The position numbers and the translations under genes are program-made. The notes beneath the pieces were generated by a model. It ran no database searches. It saw only the letters and a list, made by a program, of their open reading frames with translations, and was not told the origin of the DNA. From Nitrobacteraceae bacterium AZCC 1564 (GTDB lineage: Bacteria > Pseudomonadota > Alphaproteobacteria > Rhizobiales > Xanthobacteraceae): a DNA stretch of 64,000 bases. The DNA is taken from positions 3,921,001-3,985,000 of the forward strand of contig JBAGRR010000001.1 in assembly GCA_036924835.1 (NCBI GenBank), written 5' to 3'. Positions 53,129 to 62,084 of the stretch are shown in pieces (the first letter of the stretch is position 1; the number at the start of each line of letters is the position of its first letter).

Positions 53129-53296
53129 CTAGTGTGGCGCCTCGCAATTGCCGACCTCACTTTCGGCTGGTCCCTTATCGGCAATTGCAAGACAAAAGCC
53201 ACACTAGAATCATAGGTTTGCTAGTGTCCTTTCGAATCCGAAGTTCGCTACTGGGCACGCTGCTTGATGAGGCGAACTTCGGATTCGGGACACTAG
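53129..53296. repeat. Bipartite CTAG palindrome, complete copy with mismatched cassettes (locus 13)
   Basis: Hairpin B spans 53129-53207 (inner stem CCTCGCAATTGCCGA, outer CTAGTGTGG / CCACACTAG type). The spacer is aatcataggtttg. Hairpin A spans 53221-53296 (outer CTAGTGTCC / GGACACTAG, inner CGAATCCGAAGTTCGC). Here A and B carry inner stems from different cassette classes, unlike most loci, so a recombination between copies is likely. It sits in the divergent region between ispB and the DUF2007 gene. Confidence 0.92.
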
Positions 53297-53315
53297 CGAC
53301 AGGGAGAAGGCTGCA

Positions 53316-53543
53316 TTGCGCGAACTGATGCGGACCAACGATATGGTATTGGTGTCGGCCGTCGGCGCGCTGCTTGACGGCGCGAATATTCATCATCTTG
53401 TTCTGGACAATAACATGAGCGTTATCGAAGGATCGCTGGGCGTCCTGCCGCGGCGTATTCTGGTCCACGAGGATGACAATAAGGCCGCACGGCGCCTGCT
53501 GACCGAGGCTGGGTTGGCTCATGAGTTGCGGGACAATGACTGA
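53316..53543 (+). CDS. DUF2007 family protein
   Basis: A 75-residue protein with the DUF2007 pattern: MRELMRTNDMVLVSAVGALLDGANIHHLVLDNNMSV, then GSLGVLPRRILVHEDD. It starts at TTG behind GGGAGAAGG. The family is called putative signal-transducing, but its function is unproven. Its stop overlaps the start of the trmN6-like gene, so the two are translationally coupled. Confidence 0.87.
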   Translation: MRELMRTNDMVLVSAVGALLDGANIHHLVLDNNMSVIEGSLGVLPRRILVHEDDNKAARRLLTEAGLAHELRDND

Positions 53544-54312
53544 GCCGAAAGGCGATGTGACCGACGACCTGTTTCTGGGCGGACGGTTACGGCTACGCCA
53601 GCCGAAGCGTGGCCATCGCGCCGGACATGATGCAATCCTGCTGGCGGCGGCAACGGCGGCGCGCGCGGGCGATCGCGTTGCCGATTTTGGTGCTGGCGTA
53701 GGCGCCGCGGGATTGGCGATCGCAACACGCGTACCCGGTATCGACTTGGTTCTTGTGGAGATCGATGAAGCGCTCGCCGCGCTGGCGCGTGCCAACGTTG
53801 ACGCGAATCAGCTTGATGCACGGGTCGTCGTGCAGGACGTGACGTCAAGAGCTGCGGTTTTGGCCGAGGAGGGCCTAGGTCCAGACAGTGTAGACGTCGT
53901 GCTGATGAACCCACCTTTCAACGACGCCGCGCGCCACCGGGCTTCACCGGACGCCGGGCGGCAGGCCGCTCATATGGCGACGCCGGAAACGCTGCAGGAA
54001 TGGGTACACGCCGCGCGCCGGGTTCTGAAATCCGGAGGCGTGCTGACGTTGATCTGGCGGGCAGACGGACTGGCCGATGTGATCACAGTGCTTGACCGCG
54101 GCTTTGGCAGTCTGGAAATCCAGCCGGTGCATCCTGCTGCCGGATTAGGCGCCATCCGCGTCCTGGTGAAGGCGGTTAAAGGTGGACGTGCCCCGCTGGT
54201 TTTGCACCAAGGTCTTGTATTGAGGGACGAGAAGGCGACGGATGCTATCGTTGAGGCCATTCTTGAAGGCCAAGAGGTCCTGCCGCTGGCAACGCCGGCC
54301 AAGGGGCAATAA
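53536..54312 (+). CDS. tRNA1(Val) A37 N6-methyltransferase-like protein
   Basis: A 258-residue SAM-dependent methyltransferase. DLFLGGRLRLRQPKRGHRAGHDAILLAAA, the SAM motif VADFGAGVGAAGLAIA and the catalytic NPPF in VDVVLMNPPFND identify the TrmN6/YfiC group, which methylates N6 of adenine in tRNA. ATG at 53536 overlaps the DUF2007 stop; the open frame to 53521 adds five poorly conserved residues. Activity on tRNA is inferred from family only. Confidence 0.88.
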   Translation: MTEPKGDVTDDLFLGGRLRLRQPKRGHRAGHDAILLAAATAARAGDRVADFGAGVGAAGLAIATRVPGIDLVLVEIDEALAALARANVDANQLDARVVVQDVTSRAAVLAEEGLGPDSVDVVLMNPPFNDAARHRASPDAGRQAAHMATPETLQEWVHAARRVLKSGGVLTLIWRADGLADVITVLDRGFGSLEIQPVHPAAGLGAIRVLVKAVKGGRAPLVLHQGLVLRDEKATDAIVEAILEGQEVLPLATPAKGQ

Positions 54313-54326
54313 ATCCGGCCAGGGGC

Positions 54327-54425
54327 CTATTGATGAGCCGATTTCGACTCCGCTTCAGGCGCGGACGTGAAGTGGATCGCGGTGAAAAGGGCACCAATTA
54401 GCAGCACCAGGAGATAGATTTTCAT
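54327..54425 (-). CDS. Small membrane protein, 32 residues
   Basis: A short frame starting ATG at 54425, preceded by AGGTG eight bases upstream, encodes MKIYLLVLLIGALFTAIHF followed by a short polar tail TSAPEAESKSAHQ. One membrane helix fills the first 19 residues. Small hydrophobic proteins of this kind are common in rhizobia. It is the only gene candidate I see in the 54313-54648 gap. There is no homology evidence beyond the layout. Confidence 0.5.
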   Translation of the reverse strand: MKIYLLVLLIGALFTAIHFTSAPEAESKSAHQ

Positions 54426-54648
54426 CGGAGCACCTGTTGGGCTGCGCGCCGGCAGCCGGATACTTCAAAGCAAGATATGTTCCAGTTTGAGTTCATCCCG
54501 TCGCGATGCCCTGATAACGCCGGGAAAACATCTTCAACCGGCTAAGTAGCGCGAATTCCGACGCAAAGACAGTAAACCTTTGCTGAATGAACCGTGACTT
54601 CTTGATGCCAGTTACCGAATAATAAACCGTAAATATGAAGGACGATCG

Positions 54649-55536
54649 ATGTCTGATGAAAGTGGCCGCGGCGACGGTTTCTTGGACCGGCTCAAGGGCG
54701 TGCTGCCCGCACGGTTGCGCGGCGGAGCTGTGGTGCCGGTGGTTCGGCTGTCCGGCGTTATCGGCGCGGTGACTCCGCTGCGGTCGGGGATGACCCTTGC
54801 CGGGGTCGCCAAGACACTTGAGCGGGCGTTCACCATCAAGGGCGCCAAGGCAGTCGCCCTGATCGTCAATTCGCCGGGCGGCTCGCCGGTGCAGTCACGC
54901 CAGATCTATCAGCGCATTCGTGCGCTGGCGGCGGAACAGAAGCTTCCGGTGCTGGTGTTCGTCGAGGATGTCGCGGCTTCGGGCGGCTATATGATCGCAT
55001 GCGCAGGTGACGAAATTTTCTGCGACCCGTCATCTATCGTCGGATCAATCGGCGTTATCGGCGGCAGCTTCGGGTTCCAGGAATTGATCAAGAAGTTCGG
55101 CATCGAGCGCAGGCTCTATACGTCGGGCGAGCACAAGGCGACGCTCGATCCTTTTTTGCCGGAGAATCCCGATGACGTCGCGCGATTGAAGGCGATCCAG
55201 CGCGAAATCCACGACATCTTTATCAATCTGGTGAAGCAGAGCCGTGGTGCGCGGTTGAGGGGCGAAGACGAGTATCTGTTTACGGGTGAATACTGGGCCG
55301 GCGAACGCGCGGTGAAGCTTGGCCTTACAGATGCGATTGGAGATATCCGCACTGTTTTGCGCGCACGGTACGGCGACAAGGTGCGGACCCCGGTCATTGC
55401 GCCGTCGGCCGGACTGTTGTCGGGTGCGCTGGGACGTAAGCCTGGTGCGGGCTCGATGATGGCTGTGCACAGTCTGCCGGAGGATCTGATTTCGGCGATC
55501 GAGGCCCGCGCTATCTGGGCTCGCTACGGGCTTTGA
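54649..55536 (+). CDS. S49 family peptidase (SppA-like)
   Basis: A 295-residue serine peptidase related to signal peptide peptidase A and SohB. VVRLSGVIGAVTPLRSGMTLAG and ALIVNSPGGSPVQSRQIYQRIR begin the ClpP-like fold. The nucleophile serine is in EDVAASGGYMIACAGDEIFC and a likely base lysine in SGEHKATLDPF. SIVGSIGVIGGSFGFQELIKKFG follows. There is no signal anchor, so it may be cytosolic or peripheral. Role is probably degradation of membrane peptides. Confidence 0.9.
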   Translation: MSDESGRGDGFLDRLKGVLPARLRGGAVVPVVRLSGVIGAVTPLRSGMTLAGVAKTLERAFTIKGAKAVALIVNSPGGSPVQSRQIYQRIRALAAEQKLPVLVFVEDVAASGGYMIACAGDEIFCDPSSIVGSIGVIGGSFGFQELIKKFGIERRLYTSGEHKATLDPFLPENPDDVARLKAIQREIHDIFINLVKQSRGARLRGEDEYLFTGEYWAGERAVKLGLTDAIGDIRTVLRARYGDKVRTPVIAPSAGLLSGALGRKPGAGSMMAVHSLPEDLISAIEARAIWARYGL

Positions 55537-55552
55537 CGTGCGGTCTGCCCGG

Positions 55553-55722
55553 ACTAGTGGTCCGGTTCTAACATTCGCATCCCGTCTCGATAGGCGCCTC
55601 CTGCGAATGTTAGAATCAAAGGACCACTAGAAAGTATAAATTTCTAGTGGAGGTTTGGATTTAACACTCGCTTCCAGAACTCGCTGCAAGGTGGGTAGCG
55701 AATGTCAAATCCACTCCACTAG
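55553..55722. repeat. Bipartite CTAG palindrome, complete copy (locus 14)
   Basis: Hairpin A spans 55553-55630, with outer arms CTAGTGGTCC / GGACCACTAG and inner stem GGTTCTAACATTCGCA. The spacer is aaagtataaattt. Hairpin B spans 55644-55722, with outer CTAGTGGAG / CTCCACTAG and inner GGATTTAACA-TCGCT. The B inner stem has mismatches, a sign of decay. The outer arms carry the same extra pair as locus 12. It lies between the S49 gene and the small TM gene. Confidence 0.9.
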
Positions 55723-55760
55723 GAAGTTGTTGGTTTGTGGAGTTCGATAGGAGATAAATC

Positions 55761-55946
55761 GTGCCGCCGCTGATCCTCATTGTCGCTGGAATTCTTGGCG
55801 GCGCGGTTCTGGTGCGTCTTGCGGTGCGCGAGAGCCGACGCATCAACCGTGAGCTTGACGAACTCCGTCAGTCGCACGTTGACAATCGCGACGATGCACC
55901 GACGCTGCGGCGTGATCCCAAAACCGGGACATACCGGCCGGGCTGA
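55761..55946 (+). CDS. Small membrane-anchored hypothetical protein
   Basis: A 61-residue protein starting at GTG with GGAG eight bases upstream. One N-terminal helix (PPLILIVAGILGGAVLVRLAV) is followed by a charged tail RESRRINRELDELRQSHVD and a final DPKTGTYRPG. The layout is common in small membrane proteins with a cytoplasmic helical tail. Function is unknown. Confidence 0.7.
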   Translation: MPPLILIVAGILGGAVLVRLAVRESRRINRELDELRQSHVDNRDDAPTLRRDPKTGTYRPG

Positions 55947-56496
55947 GCTCTGTATTTTAGCGATTGGGGCGGAGATCTTGGGACACCATGGTGCCGATCC
56001 CGATGATGATAACTAACGCCGCCATGATTTCAGACACAAACATGATACGCCTCGGTGCTGTTATTTTTGTATTTTTGGCCGATTGTCCGGCCTTTTGTTC
56101 GTGAGCAGATCTAGCGGCGAGTTCCTAACAAAGGCCGTATCGCCGTCCAGCTTTTGCCGCGGCGGTTAAGGGGAGGTTTCGTCAGCCTGTGATGTTTGAC
56201 TGAATTTCCGGCTGACCCGGCGCTGGCAGTGTTCTGCGCGCAAGAGGGGACTGCCGGCGAACTGTGATGCAAAACGCTGCAAGGCCGACAATCTCCATGG
56301 CGTACCTTTCTTGCACGTGCCGCGGATCTTCTGCGCGCTGCCTTTATCGTTAGGTAACCGCCAGCCGGGCGGAAAGACGCGATGAGGGGCGTTTGGTTTC
56401 CCGGTTTCCTTGCCTTGATTCCAGCCGTCTGCGCCGATACGGTCCGCGCGCAAATCAGACTTCATCAATCCTTAAAGCGATCTCAGAAACCACCTC
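55947..56496. other. 550-base intergenic region before glyQ
   Basis: I see no convincing gene here. A frame on the minus strand from ATG 56043 begins MFVSEIMAALVIIIGIGTMV but has no early stop, so it is not reported as a gene. A 100-codon minus frame (56166-56468) and a plus frame from 56382 with a signal-like start run into or oppose known genes without support. A small terminator-like stem is at 56077-56096. The glyQ promoter should lie in the last 150 bases. Confidence 0.5.
56077..56096 (+). terminator. Possible weak terminator
   Basis: GGCCG / CGGCC with a six-base loop is followed by TTTTGTT. The stem is short, so termination is uncertain. Confidence 0.4.
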
Positions 56497-57426
56497 ATGG
56501 ACTTAACTCCGCCGCATATGCGCCCCGAACGCTCGTTCCAGGGACTGATCCTCACGCTGCAGCGCTATTGGGCGGACTACGGCTGCGTCATCCTGCAACC
56601 CTACGATATGGAAGTGGGGGCGGGCACGTTCCATCCGGCGACAACGTTGCGGGCTTTGGGCCCCAAGCGCTGGAACGCGGCCTATGTGCAGCCCTCGCGC
56701 CGGCCGAAAGACGGCCGTTACGGCGAAAATCCGAACCGGTTGCAGCACTACTACCAGTTCCAGGTCATCCTGAAGCCTTCACCGCCGGACATCCAGGAAC
56801 TTTACCTGAAATCGCTCGCCGCCATTGGGGTCGATTCACACCTGCACGACATTCGCTTTGTCGAGGACGATTGGGAGAGTCCGACGCTGGGCGCGTGGGG
56901 CCTGGGCTGGGAGTGCTGGTGCGACGGCATGGAAGTGTCCCAGTTCACGTATTTCCAGCAAGTCGCCGGCGTCGAATGCGCACCGGTGGCGGGCGAACTC
57001 ACCTACGGCCTTGAGCGGCTTGCGATGTATGTGCAGGGCGTTGATCGCGTGTACGATCTCAACTTCAACGGCCGCGAGGGCGATGAGAAGGTGACCTATG
57101 GCGACGTGTTCCTGCAGGCGGAGCAGGAATATTCGCGGCATAATTTCGAGTATTCCGACACGACGATGCTCTTCGAGCAGTTCAAGATGGCGGAGGCGGC
57201 TTGCCGCAAATATCTCGACGCTGGCTGGCAGGACGGCAAGAAGGAGCGTCACCTGATGGCGCTGCCAGCCTACGACCAGTGCATCAAGGCGAGCCATGTA
57301 TTCAATCTGCTGGATGCGCGCGGCGTGATCTCGGTCACCGAGCGGCAGAGCTACATTCTGCGCGTACGCGAACTGGCAAAAGCCTGCGGTGAAGCCTGGA
57401 TCGCCACCGAAGCGGGCGGAGCGTAA
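56497..57426 (+). CDS. glyQ: Glycyl-tRNA synthetase alpha subunit
   Basis: A 309-residue subunit of the heterotetrameric bacterial glycyl-tRNA synthetase, holding the class II active site. [43 protein letters not shown], then [30 protein letters not shown], are diagnostic. Later [18 protein letters not shown] and [12 protein letters not shown] complete the class II motifs. Four bases separate it from glyS. Confidence 0.97.
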   Translation: MDLTPPHMRPERSFQGLILTLQRYWADYGCVILQPYDMEVGAGTFHPATTLRALGPKRWNAAYVQPSRRPKDGRYGENPNRLQHYYQFQVILKPSPPDIQELYLKSLAAIGVDSHLHDIRFVEDDWESPTLGAWGLGWECWCDGMEVSQFTYFQQVAGVECAPVAGELTYGLERLAMYVQGVDRVYDLNFNGREGDEKVTYGDVFLQAEQEYSRHNFEYSDTTMLFEQFKMAEAACRKYLDAGWQDGKKERHLMALPAYDQCIKASHVFNLLDARGVISVTERQSYILRVRELAKACGEAWIATEAGGA

Positions 57427-57429
57427 GTC

Positions 57430-59511
57430 ATGCCCGATCTGTTGCTTGAACTGTTCTCCGAAGAAATTCCCGCGCGCATGCAGGCGAAGGCGGCGGATGA
57501 TCTGCGCCGCATGGTGACCGACAAGCTGGTCGCCGAGGGCCTGGTCTATGAAGGCGCGAAGGCATTCGTAACGCCACGCCGCCTTGCCCTTACGGTTCAC
57601 GGCATTCCCGTGCGCCAGCCTGACCTCAAGGAAGAACGCAAGGGACCAAAGGTCGGTGCGCCTGACGCAGCCGTACAGGGCTTCCTGAAGTCGACAGGCT
57701 TGAAGTCGCTGGATGAAGCGCAGATTCAGAAAGATCCGAAGAAGGGCGATTTCTATGTCGCACTCCTCGAGAAGCCGGGGCGTCCGGCGATCGATGTGAT
57801 TGCAGAAATTCTGCCCGTCATCGTTCGCACCTTCCCGTGGCCGAAGCAGATGCGCTGGGGCGAGCGTTCGGCGAAGCCGGGCGCGCTGACCTGGGTGCGG
57901 CCGCTGCATTCGATCATCGCGACCTTCGGGCTCGAAACCGAAGAGCCGGACGTTGTGAAGTTCGATGTTGCGGGCATCGAGGCCGGGCAGACCACCCGTG
58001 GTCATCGTTTCATGGCGCCTGACGCGTTTAGTGTCCGCCGATTCGACGACTATGTCGCGAAATTGGAAAAGGCCAAGGTCGTTCTCGATCTGCAGCGCCG
58101 CAAGGACATCATCCTGGCGGACGCCAAGCAGCTTGCTTTCGCGCAGGGGTATGAGCTGGTCGAGGATCAGGTGTTGCTCGACGAGGTGTCGGGTCTGGTC
58201 GAATGGCCGGTGGTGCTGATGGGTTCGTTCGATGAGGATTTTCTCTCCATTCCAGGAGAAGTGATCCGCGCGACGATTCGCAACAACCAGAAATGCTTCG
58301 TCGTGCGCGACCCGAAGACCGGCAAGCTCGCCAACAAGTTCATTCTGACCGCGAACATCGAGGCCACCGACGGCGGCAAGGCCATTGTTGCCGGCAACGA
58401 GCGCGTGATCCGCGCGCGCCTGAGCGACGCGAAATTCTTCTACGAAACTGATTTGAAGACGAAGCTGGAAGACCGGTTGCCGAAGTTCGAGCAGATCGTG
58501 TTCCACGAAAAGATAGGGACACAGGCGGAGCGCATCGCGCGCATCGAGAAGCTTGCTGCAGAAATTGCCCCGCTCGTTGGTGCCGATGTCGAGAAGACCA
58601 AGCGCGCGGCACACCTCGCCAAAGTCGACCTGCTGACCGAAGTGGTCGGCGAATTTCCCGAGGTTCAGGGCCTGATGGGGAAATACTACGCGCAGGCTGC
58701 GGGTGAGGATCCGAGCGTTGCCGCTGCCATCGAGGATCACTACAAGCCGCAAGGCCCGAACGATCGCGTGCCGAGCGATCCGGTGTCGATTGCGGTCGCG
58801 CTTGCCGACAAGATCGATACGCTGACCGGCTTCTGGCGGATCGACGAGAAGCCAACAGGATCGAAAGACCCGTTTGCACTCCGCCGCGCCGCCTTGGGTG
58901 TGATTAGACTCCTGGTCGACAATTCGTTGAAGTTCAGCCTGGCGAAGATTGCGTCATCGCAGCTCGGCGGACAAAACGACAAGGTTGCTGATCTTCTCGC
59001 CTTCTTCGCCGATCGCCTTAAAGTTCAGCTTCGCGACCAAGGCGCGCGGCATGACCTGGTTGATGCTGTCTTCGCCCTCGAAGGGCAGGACGATCTGTTG
59101 ATGATCGTGCGCCGCGTCGAGGCACTGGGCAAATTCCTCGACACCGATGACGGCAAGAACCTTCTCGCCGGTACTAAGCGTGCGGCGAACATCCTGCGCA
59201 TCGAGGAAAAGAAGGACGGAAAGTCGTTCGAGGGCGCGCCGGATGCGTCGCTCTATAAGCTCGATGAAGAAAAGGCCCTGGCGAGTGCCATCGATCAGGC
59301 GAAGGCCGACGCCAGCGCAGCCGTGGCCAAGGAGGACTTTGCCGCGGCCATGACGGCCATGGCCAAGCTCCGTCCCGCGGTCGATGCATTTTTCGACAAG
59401 GTGAAGGTCAACGACGACGACCCATCCGTGCGAGAAAATCGCCTCAAGCTTCTCAACGAGATCCGTGCCGCGACCCGCGCCGTAGCGGATTTTTCCAAGA
59501 TTCAGGACTGA
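57430..59511 (+). CDS. glyS: Glycyl-tRNA synthetase beta subunit
   Basis: A 693-residue subunit that binds tRNA-Gly. [35 protein letters not shown], and NQKCFVVRD are typical. The HD-like region ([29 protein letters not shown]) and a C-terminal DALR-like domain are present. The gene ends in KIQD. The 16 bases around its stop are duplicated directly after it (59497-59512 and 59513-59528). Confidence 0.97.
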   Translation: MPDLLLELFSEEIPARMQAKAADDLRRMVTDKLVAEGLVYEGAKAFVTPRRLALTVHGIPVRQPDLKEERKGPKVGAPDAAVQGFLKSTGLKSLDEAQIQKDPKKGDFYVALLEKPGRPAIDVIAEILPVIVRTFPWPKQMRWGERSAKPGALTWVRPLHSIIATFGLETEEPDVVKFDVAGIEAGQTTRGHRFMAPDAFSVRRFDDYVAKLEKAKVVLDLQRRKDIILADAKQLAFAQGYELVEDQVLLDEVSGLVEWPVVLMGSFDEDFLSIPGEVIRATIRNNQKCFVVRDPKTGKLANKFILTANIEATDGGKAIVAGNERVIRARLSDAKFFYETDLKTKLEDRLPKFEQIVFHEKIGTQAERIARIEKLAAEIAPLVGADVEKTKRAAHLAKVDLLTEVVGEFPEVQGLMGKYYAQAAGEDPSVAAAIEDHYKPQGPNDRVPSDPVSIAVALADKIDTLTGFWRIDEKPTGSKDPFALRRAALGVIRLLVDNSLKFSLAKIASSQLGGQNDKVADLLAFFADRLKVQLRDQGARHDLVDAVFALEGQDDLLMIVRRVEALGKFLDTDDGKNLLAGTKRAANILRIEEKKDGKSFEGAPDASLYKLDEEKALASAIDQAKADASAAVAKEDFAAAMTAMAKLRPAVDAFFDKVKVNDDDPSVRENRLKLLNEIRAATRAVADFSKIQD

Positions 59512-59542
59512 GAAGATTCAGGACTGAATGGACCTGCCCCGC

Positions 59543-59708
59543 ACTAGTGTCCCGATTTCGAAGTTTGCACAGGCTGCGGCTTGCTCGGGTGCGAACTTCG
59601 GAATCAAAGGGACACTAGCAAGCCTATGATTTGAGGGCCGCTTTTGGATTTGAAGTTCTTCATCGCGCTTGCGGCTTCACGCGGAAGAACTTCAATCCGC
59701 GGCACTCG
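59543..59708. repeat. Bipartite CTAG palindrome, nearly complete copy (locus 15)
   Basis: Hairpin A spans 59543-59618 (outer CTAGTGTCC / GGACACTAG, inner near CGATTTCGAAGTTTGCAC with mismatches). The spacer is caagcctatgat. Hairpin B (about 59631-59708) has a decayed left end (TTGAGGGCCG) and a CACTCG right end, with inner stem GGATTTGAAGTTCTTC. The B stem and the spacer match locus 10b, so these two are close relatives. It fills the 59512-59829 gap after glyS. Confidence 0.88.
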
Positions 59709-59829
59709 GGGCAGGTCTGTCCGGATTCGGGACGAGTATTTACCGTCCGTTAACCATGATCTGAAAGGTTCCACCTGCATAACGGTTTTTTAACCGAGGC
59801 TGTTTTTCGGCCCGTGCGAGGACCTTTGG

Positions 59830-60936
59830 ATGACATCGATAGCTGCCTTTACCAACAACGCGTATGCCCAGTTCGGCTCGGCCTATGCGAGGGCCGCTGC
59901 GATTCAGCCCTCCCTGGCCAACATCCTGAATGCGAATGACACCGGAAGTTCGGTGGATCCGAATGCTGCGACGAATCTGACGCTGTCGGACGCGGCCCGC
60001 GCTCGCTTGGCAAATGCGGCAGCGACCCCGGACTTTGCGACGGTTGCGGGCAATGCGCGCACGTCGCTCGACGATCTCTATGCCGCGGCACAAGTCACCC
60101 GGCCGCTCACCAATGACGGCAAGCAGACAATCGATCTGTCGAAACTGGATCGCCGTTCGCTGTTCGCCATTTCAACCAACGCAGGTGGAAAGTTTACGGA
60201 GGACGAGCAACGCGTCGCCTCCGATGAACTGAAAAACCGTCTCAATGCCGCGCTTGCCCCCGCGGCAGCGACTGCATCGATGACGGCCAACTATACCGTG
60301 GTCTACAAGGCAGCCCTCAATTACCTCGATGGCGCCAGCAGCGAGGAAAAGGCCACATCGACGTGGGCTGCGCAGCACGCGGCGGTTCAAAAGGGATATC
60401 AGGCGGCGCAACAGAAGCCGGATGAAATACCCTCTAGCATTCCAGGCGATCTGGTCACGGCCTACCTTACGCAGAATCCTCACGGTACACCGGCGAAAGC
60501 AAAGAAGGATTTCGCTACGGTTGCAAAGGACGTGCGCACGGCACTGGATACGCAGGCGCAGGACGCCGTCCAGAATGGCAAGGAACTGGTCTACGAGCCG
60601 GGCCGCAAGACCGGACAATTGGTCGATTTCTCAACCATGGATGGCCGCGCACTCTCCGCGATTGCCCTGAACCAGAACAACCTCTTCTCCCTGCAGGAAG
60701 TACAGGCTGCGAAGAAGGAACTGAGTTCGCGCACGCGCAACAGTATTCTTTCTGCGATGAAGCAAAGCCAGTCGAGCGGAGACCCTTTGCAGTTCAGCCT
60801 TGGCGTCCTGCAAAGCTATTCGGCGATGAGCGACGAGGAGCGACTTGCGACTGACTGGACCCCAGCATTCCGCGACATGCTGATCCAGAACTACAAATCA
60901 ACCACCAGCATCATGTCCATGATGCAGTCGTCATGA
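59830..60936 (+). CDS. Hypothetical protein with an internal tandem duplication
   Basis: A 368-residue protein, rich in Ala, Ser and Thr, that I do not recognise. No signal peptide or membrane helix is evident. It contains two copies of a unit of about 130 residues: 68-195 and 227-356. Both start DFATVA, then continue R-T-x-L-D near 77-81 and 236-240; D-x-R-S/A-L-F/S-A-I near 107-114 and 271-278; and EE-x-x-A-T-x-W near 172-179 and the mid-340s. Each unit looks mostly helical. The ATG at 59830 follows a long A/T-rich leader. Confidence 0.75.
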   Translation: MTSIAAFTNNAYAQFGSAYARAAAIQPSLANILNANDTGSSVDPNAATNLTLSDAARARLANAAATPDFATVAGNARTSLDDLYAAAQVTRPLTNDGKQTIDLSKLDRRSLFAISTNAGGKFTEDEQRVASDELKNRLNAALAPAAATASMTANYTVVYKAALNYLDGASSEEKATSTWAAQHAAVQKGYQAAQQKPDEIPSSIPGDLVTAYLTQNPHGTPAKAKKDFATVAKDVRTALDTQAQDAVQNGKELVYEPGRKTGQLVDFSTMDGRALSAIALNQNNLFSLQEVQAAKKELSSRTRNSILSAMKQSQSSGDPLQFSLGVLQSYSAMSDEERLATDWTPAFRDMLIQNYKSTTSIMSMMQSS

Positions 60937-60946
60937 CGAAACCGGC

Positions 60947-61108
60947 CTCGTGTCCCGTCTCCGAATAACCGAACCATTTGCGGCGCGCTCGTACGGTTAT
61001 TCGGAGACGAAAGGACACTAGCAGAATCAAAATGCTGGTGTGGCTTTTGTCTCGCAATTGCCGATAAGGGACCACCCGCAAGTGAGGTCGGCAATTGCGA
61101 GACGCCAG
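60947..61108. repeat. Bipartite CTAG palindrome, complete copy with altered ends (locus 16)
   Basis: Hairpin A spans 60947-61021, with left end CTCGTGTCC, right end GGACACTAG and inner GTCTCCGAATAACCG. The spacer is cagaatcaaaatg. Hairpin B spans 61035-61108, with left end CTGGTGTGG, right end CGCCAG and inner GTCTCGCAATTGCCGA. The same inner stems occur in locus 8. It lies convergently between the 368-residue protein gene and the DUF1236 gene. Confidence 0.9.
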
Positions 61109-61139
61109 TGATCCGGGCGGGTCTTCGTCGTCATGATTG

Positions 61140-61502
61140 TTAGTCAATCACCTGCATGACGCGTCGGGTCCGCGGCTCCACCAGCAGCGGACGATCATTC
61201 ACGATAGTGTAACGATATGTCGTCGCACCGAACCGCTGGGGCACGTCATAGTAGGTCACGCCGGACTCAGGCAGGATTGTGCCTACTCTCACCGGCGTGT
61301 TCACCCTGTAGGAGGGAATACGCTCTTCCACAACATACTGCCTGAAGAGCGGACGCTCATCTTCGTCGATGAAACCAACACCGGGACCGCTAAGCCCTGT
61401 CGTTACGCCTTCCTCGACGATGATGCGCTGCTGAGCCTGCGCGGCGAACGGCATAGCCGTTGCGCTGGCAAGCAAGGCAACTGCGAGAATCGGATTACGC
61501 AT
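61140..61502 (-). CDS. DUF1236 family exported protein
   Basis: A 120-residue exported protein. The signal peptide (MRNPILAVALLASATAMPFAAQA) is followed by a short linker and the DUF1236 core RQYVVEERIPSYRVNTPVRVGTILPESGVTYYDVPQRFGATTYRYTIVNDRPLLVEPRTRRVMQVI. ATG at 61502 has GAGGAG nine bases upstream; the open frame to 61640 is not conserved. Function of the family is unknown; it is found in Bradyrhizobium relatives. Confidence 0.9.
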   Translation of the reverse strand: MRNPILAVALLASATAMPFAAQAQQRIIVEEGVTTGLSGPGVGFIDEDERPLFRQYVVEERIPSYRVNTPVRVGTILPESGVTYYDVPQRFGATTYRYTIVNDRPLLVEPRTRRVMQVID

Positions 61503-61641
61503 GGCTATCGTCTCCTCAGAAAATTTGGGGCTCGGCAATCGTGCCATTGTGACAATCCTCCCCGCGGAGCATCGTTCCTGCGCCATGCGTGGTTTCATTG
61601 CGGCATTTTCTGGATCAACAGGAACTTGTATGACCTTCAAA

Positions 61642-61740
61642 ATAGTGTGGCATTCTGCAATTGCCGACCGATCTTGCGGCTAGCCTCTTATCGGCAATTG
61701 CTACGAGCGCGCCGCAGGTTATTCGGAGGCGAGACACTAG
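61642..61740. repeat. Chimeric CTAG palindrome (locus 17)
   Basis: A 99-base element. Its left part is a B-type hairpin (ATAGTGTGG, inner GCAATTGCCGA / TCGGCAATTGC). Its right part is only the right arm of an A hairpin (GGTTATTCGGAGGCGAGACACTAG in pattern). The spacer and the left arm of A are gone. It lies in the 61503-61821 gap, between DUF1236 and DUF3096, divergently transcribed. Confidence 0.85.
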
Positions 61741-61821
61741 TCTGCTATCATCAACGCTCATGCGAGGATAAATTTCTCAGCGATTCGCTTTGTCATTCCT
61801 CGTGTTTGCCGGAGACCCTCA

Positions 61822-61962
61822 ATGCATCTCTCAACCCATCTTCAGCCGATTGTTGCCCTGGTTGCCGGCATTCTGATTCTCGTGATGCCCCGGCTGTTGA
61901 ATTTTATCGTCGCGATTTATCTGATTTTGGTCGGAATTATTGGCCTGGGCATCATCAAGTAA
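61822..61962 (+). CDS. DUF3096 small membrane protein
   Basis: A 46-residue protein from ATG 61822 with a GGAGA ribosome-binding site. It has two membrane segments (PIVALVAGILILVMP and FIVAIYLILVGIIGLGII), the DUF3096 layout. Function is unknown; the family is found widely in proteobacteria. Confidence 0.82.
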   Translation: MHLSTHLQPIVALVAGILILVMPRLLNFIVAIYLILVGIIGLGIIK

Positions 61963-62084
61963 CGGCCGGCCAGCCCTAAAAGTCACCACATTGAAGTTCA
62001 GAATAGCTCTCGCACGGCTTGCGCGGGGGCTTCAAACCGTGGTGTAACCCGCCTGCCGTTTCCCTCACGCAGCGTCTGGAAGCC

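Noticed and set aside
55958-56043. A small minus-strand membrane peptide beginning MFVSEIMAALVI
   Set aside because: The helix is plausible, but the frame has no stop soon after it and runs on opposite the 55761-55946 gene, so I cannot define a gene.
56382-57014. A plus frame with a signal-peptide-like start before and into glyQ
   Set aside because: Most of the frame overlaps glyQ in another reading frame and becomes arginine-rich without any family pattern.
56836-58752. A 638-codon minus frame opposite glyQ and glyS
   Set aside because: It is an antisense shadow of two fully recognisable synthetase genes, with no motifs of its own.
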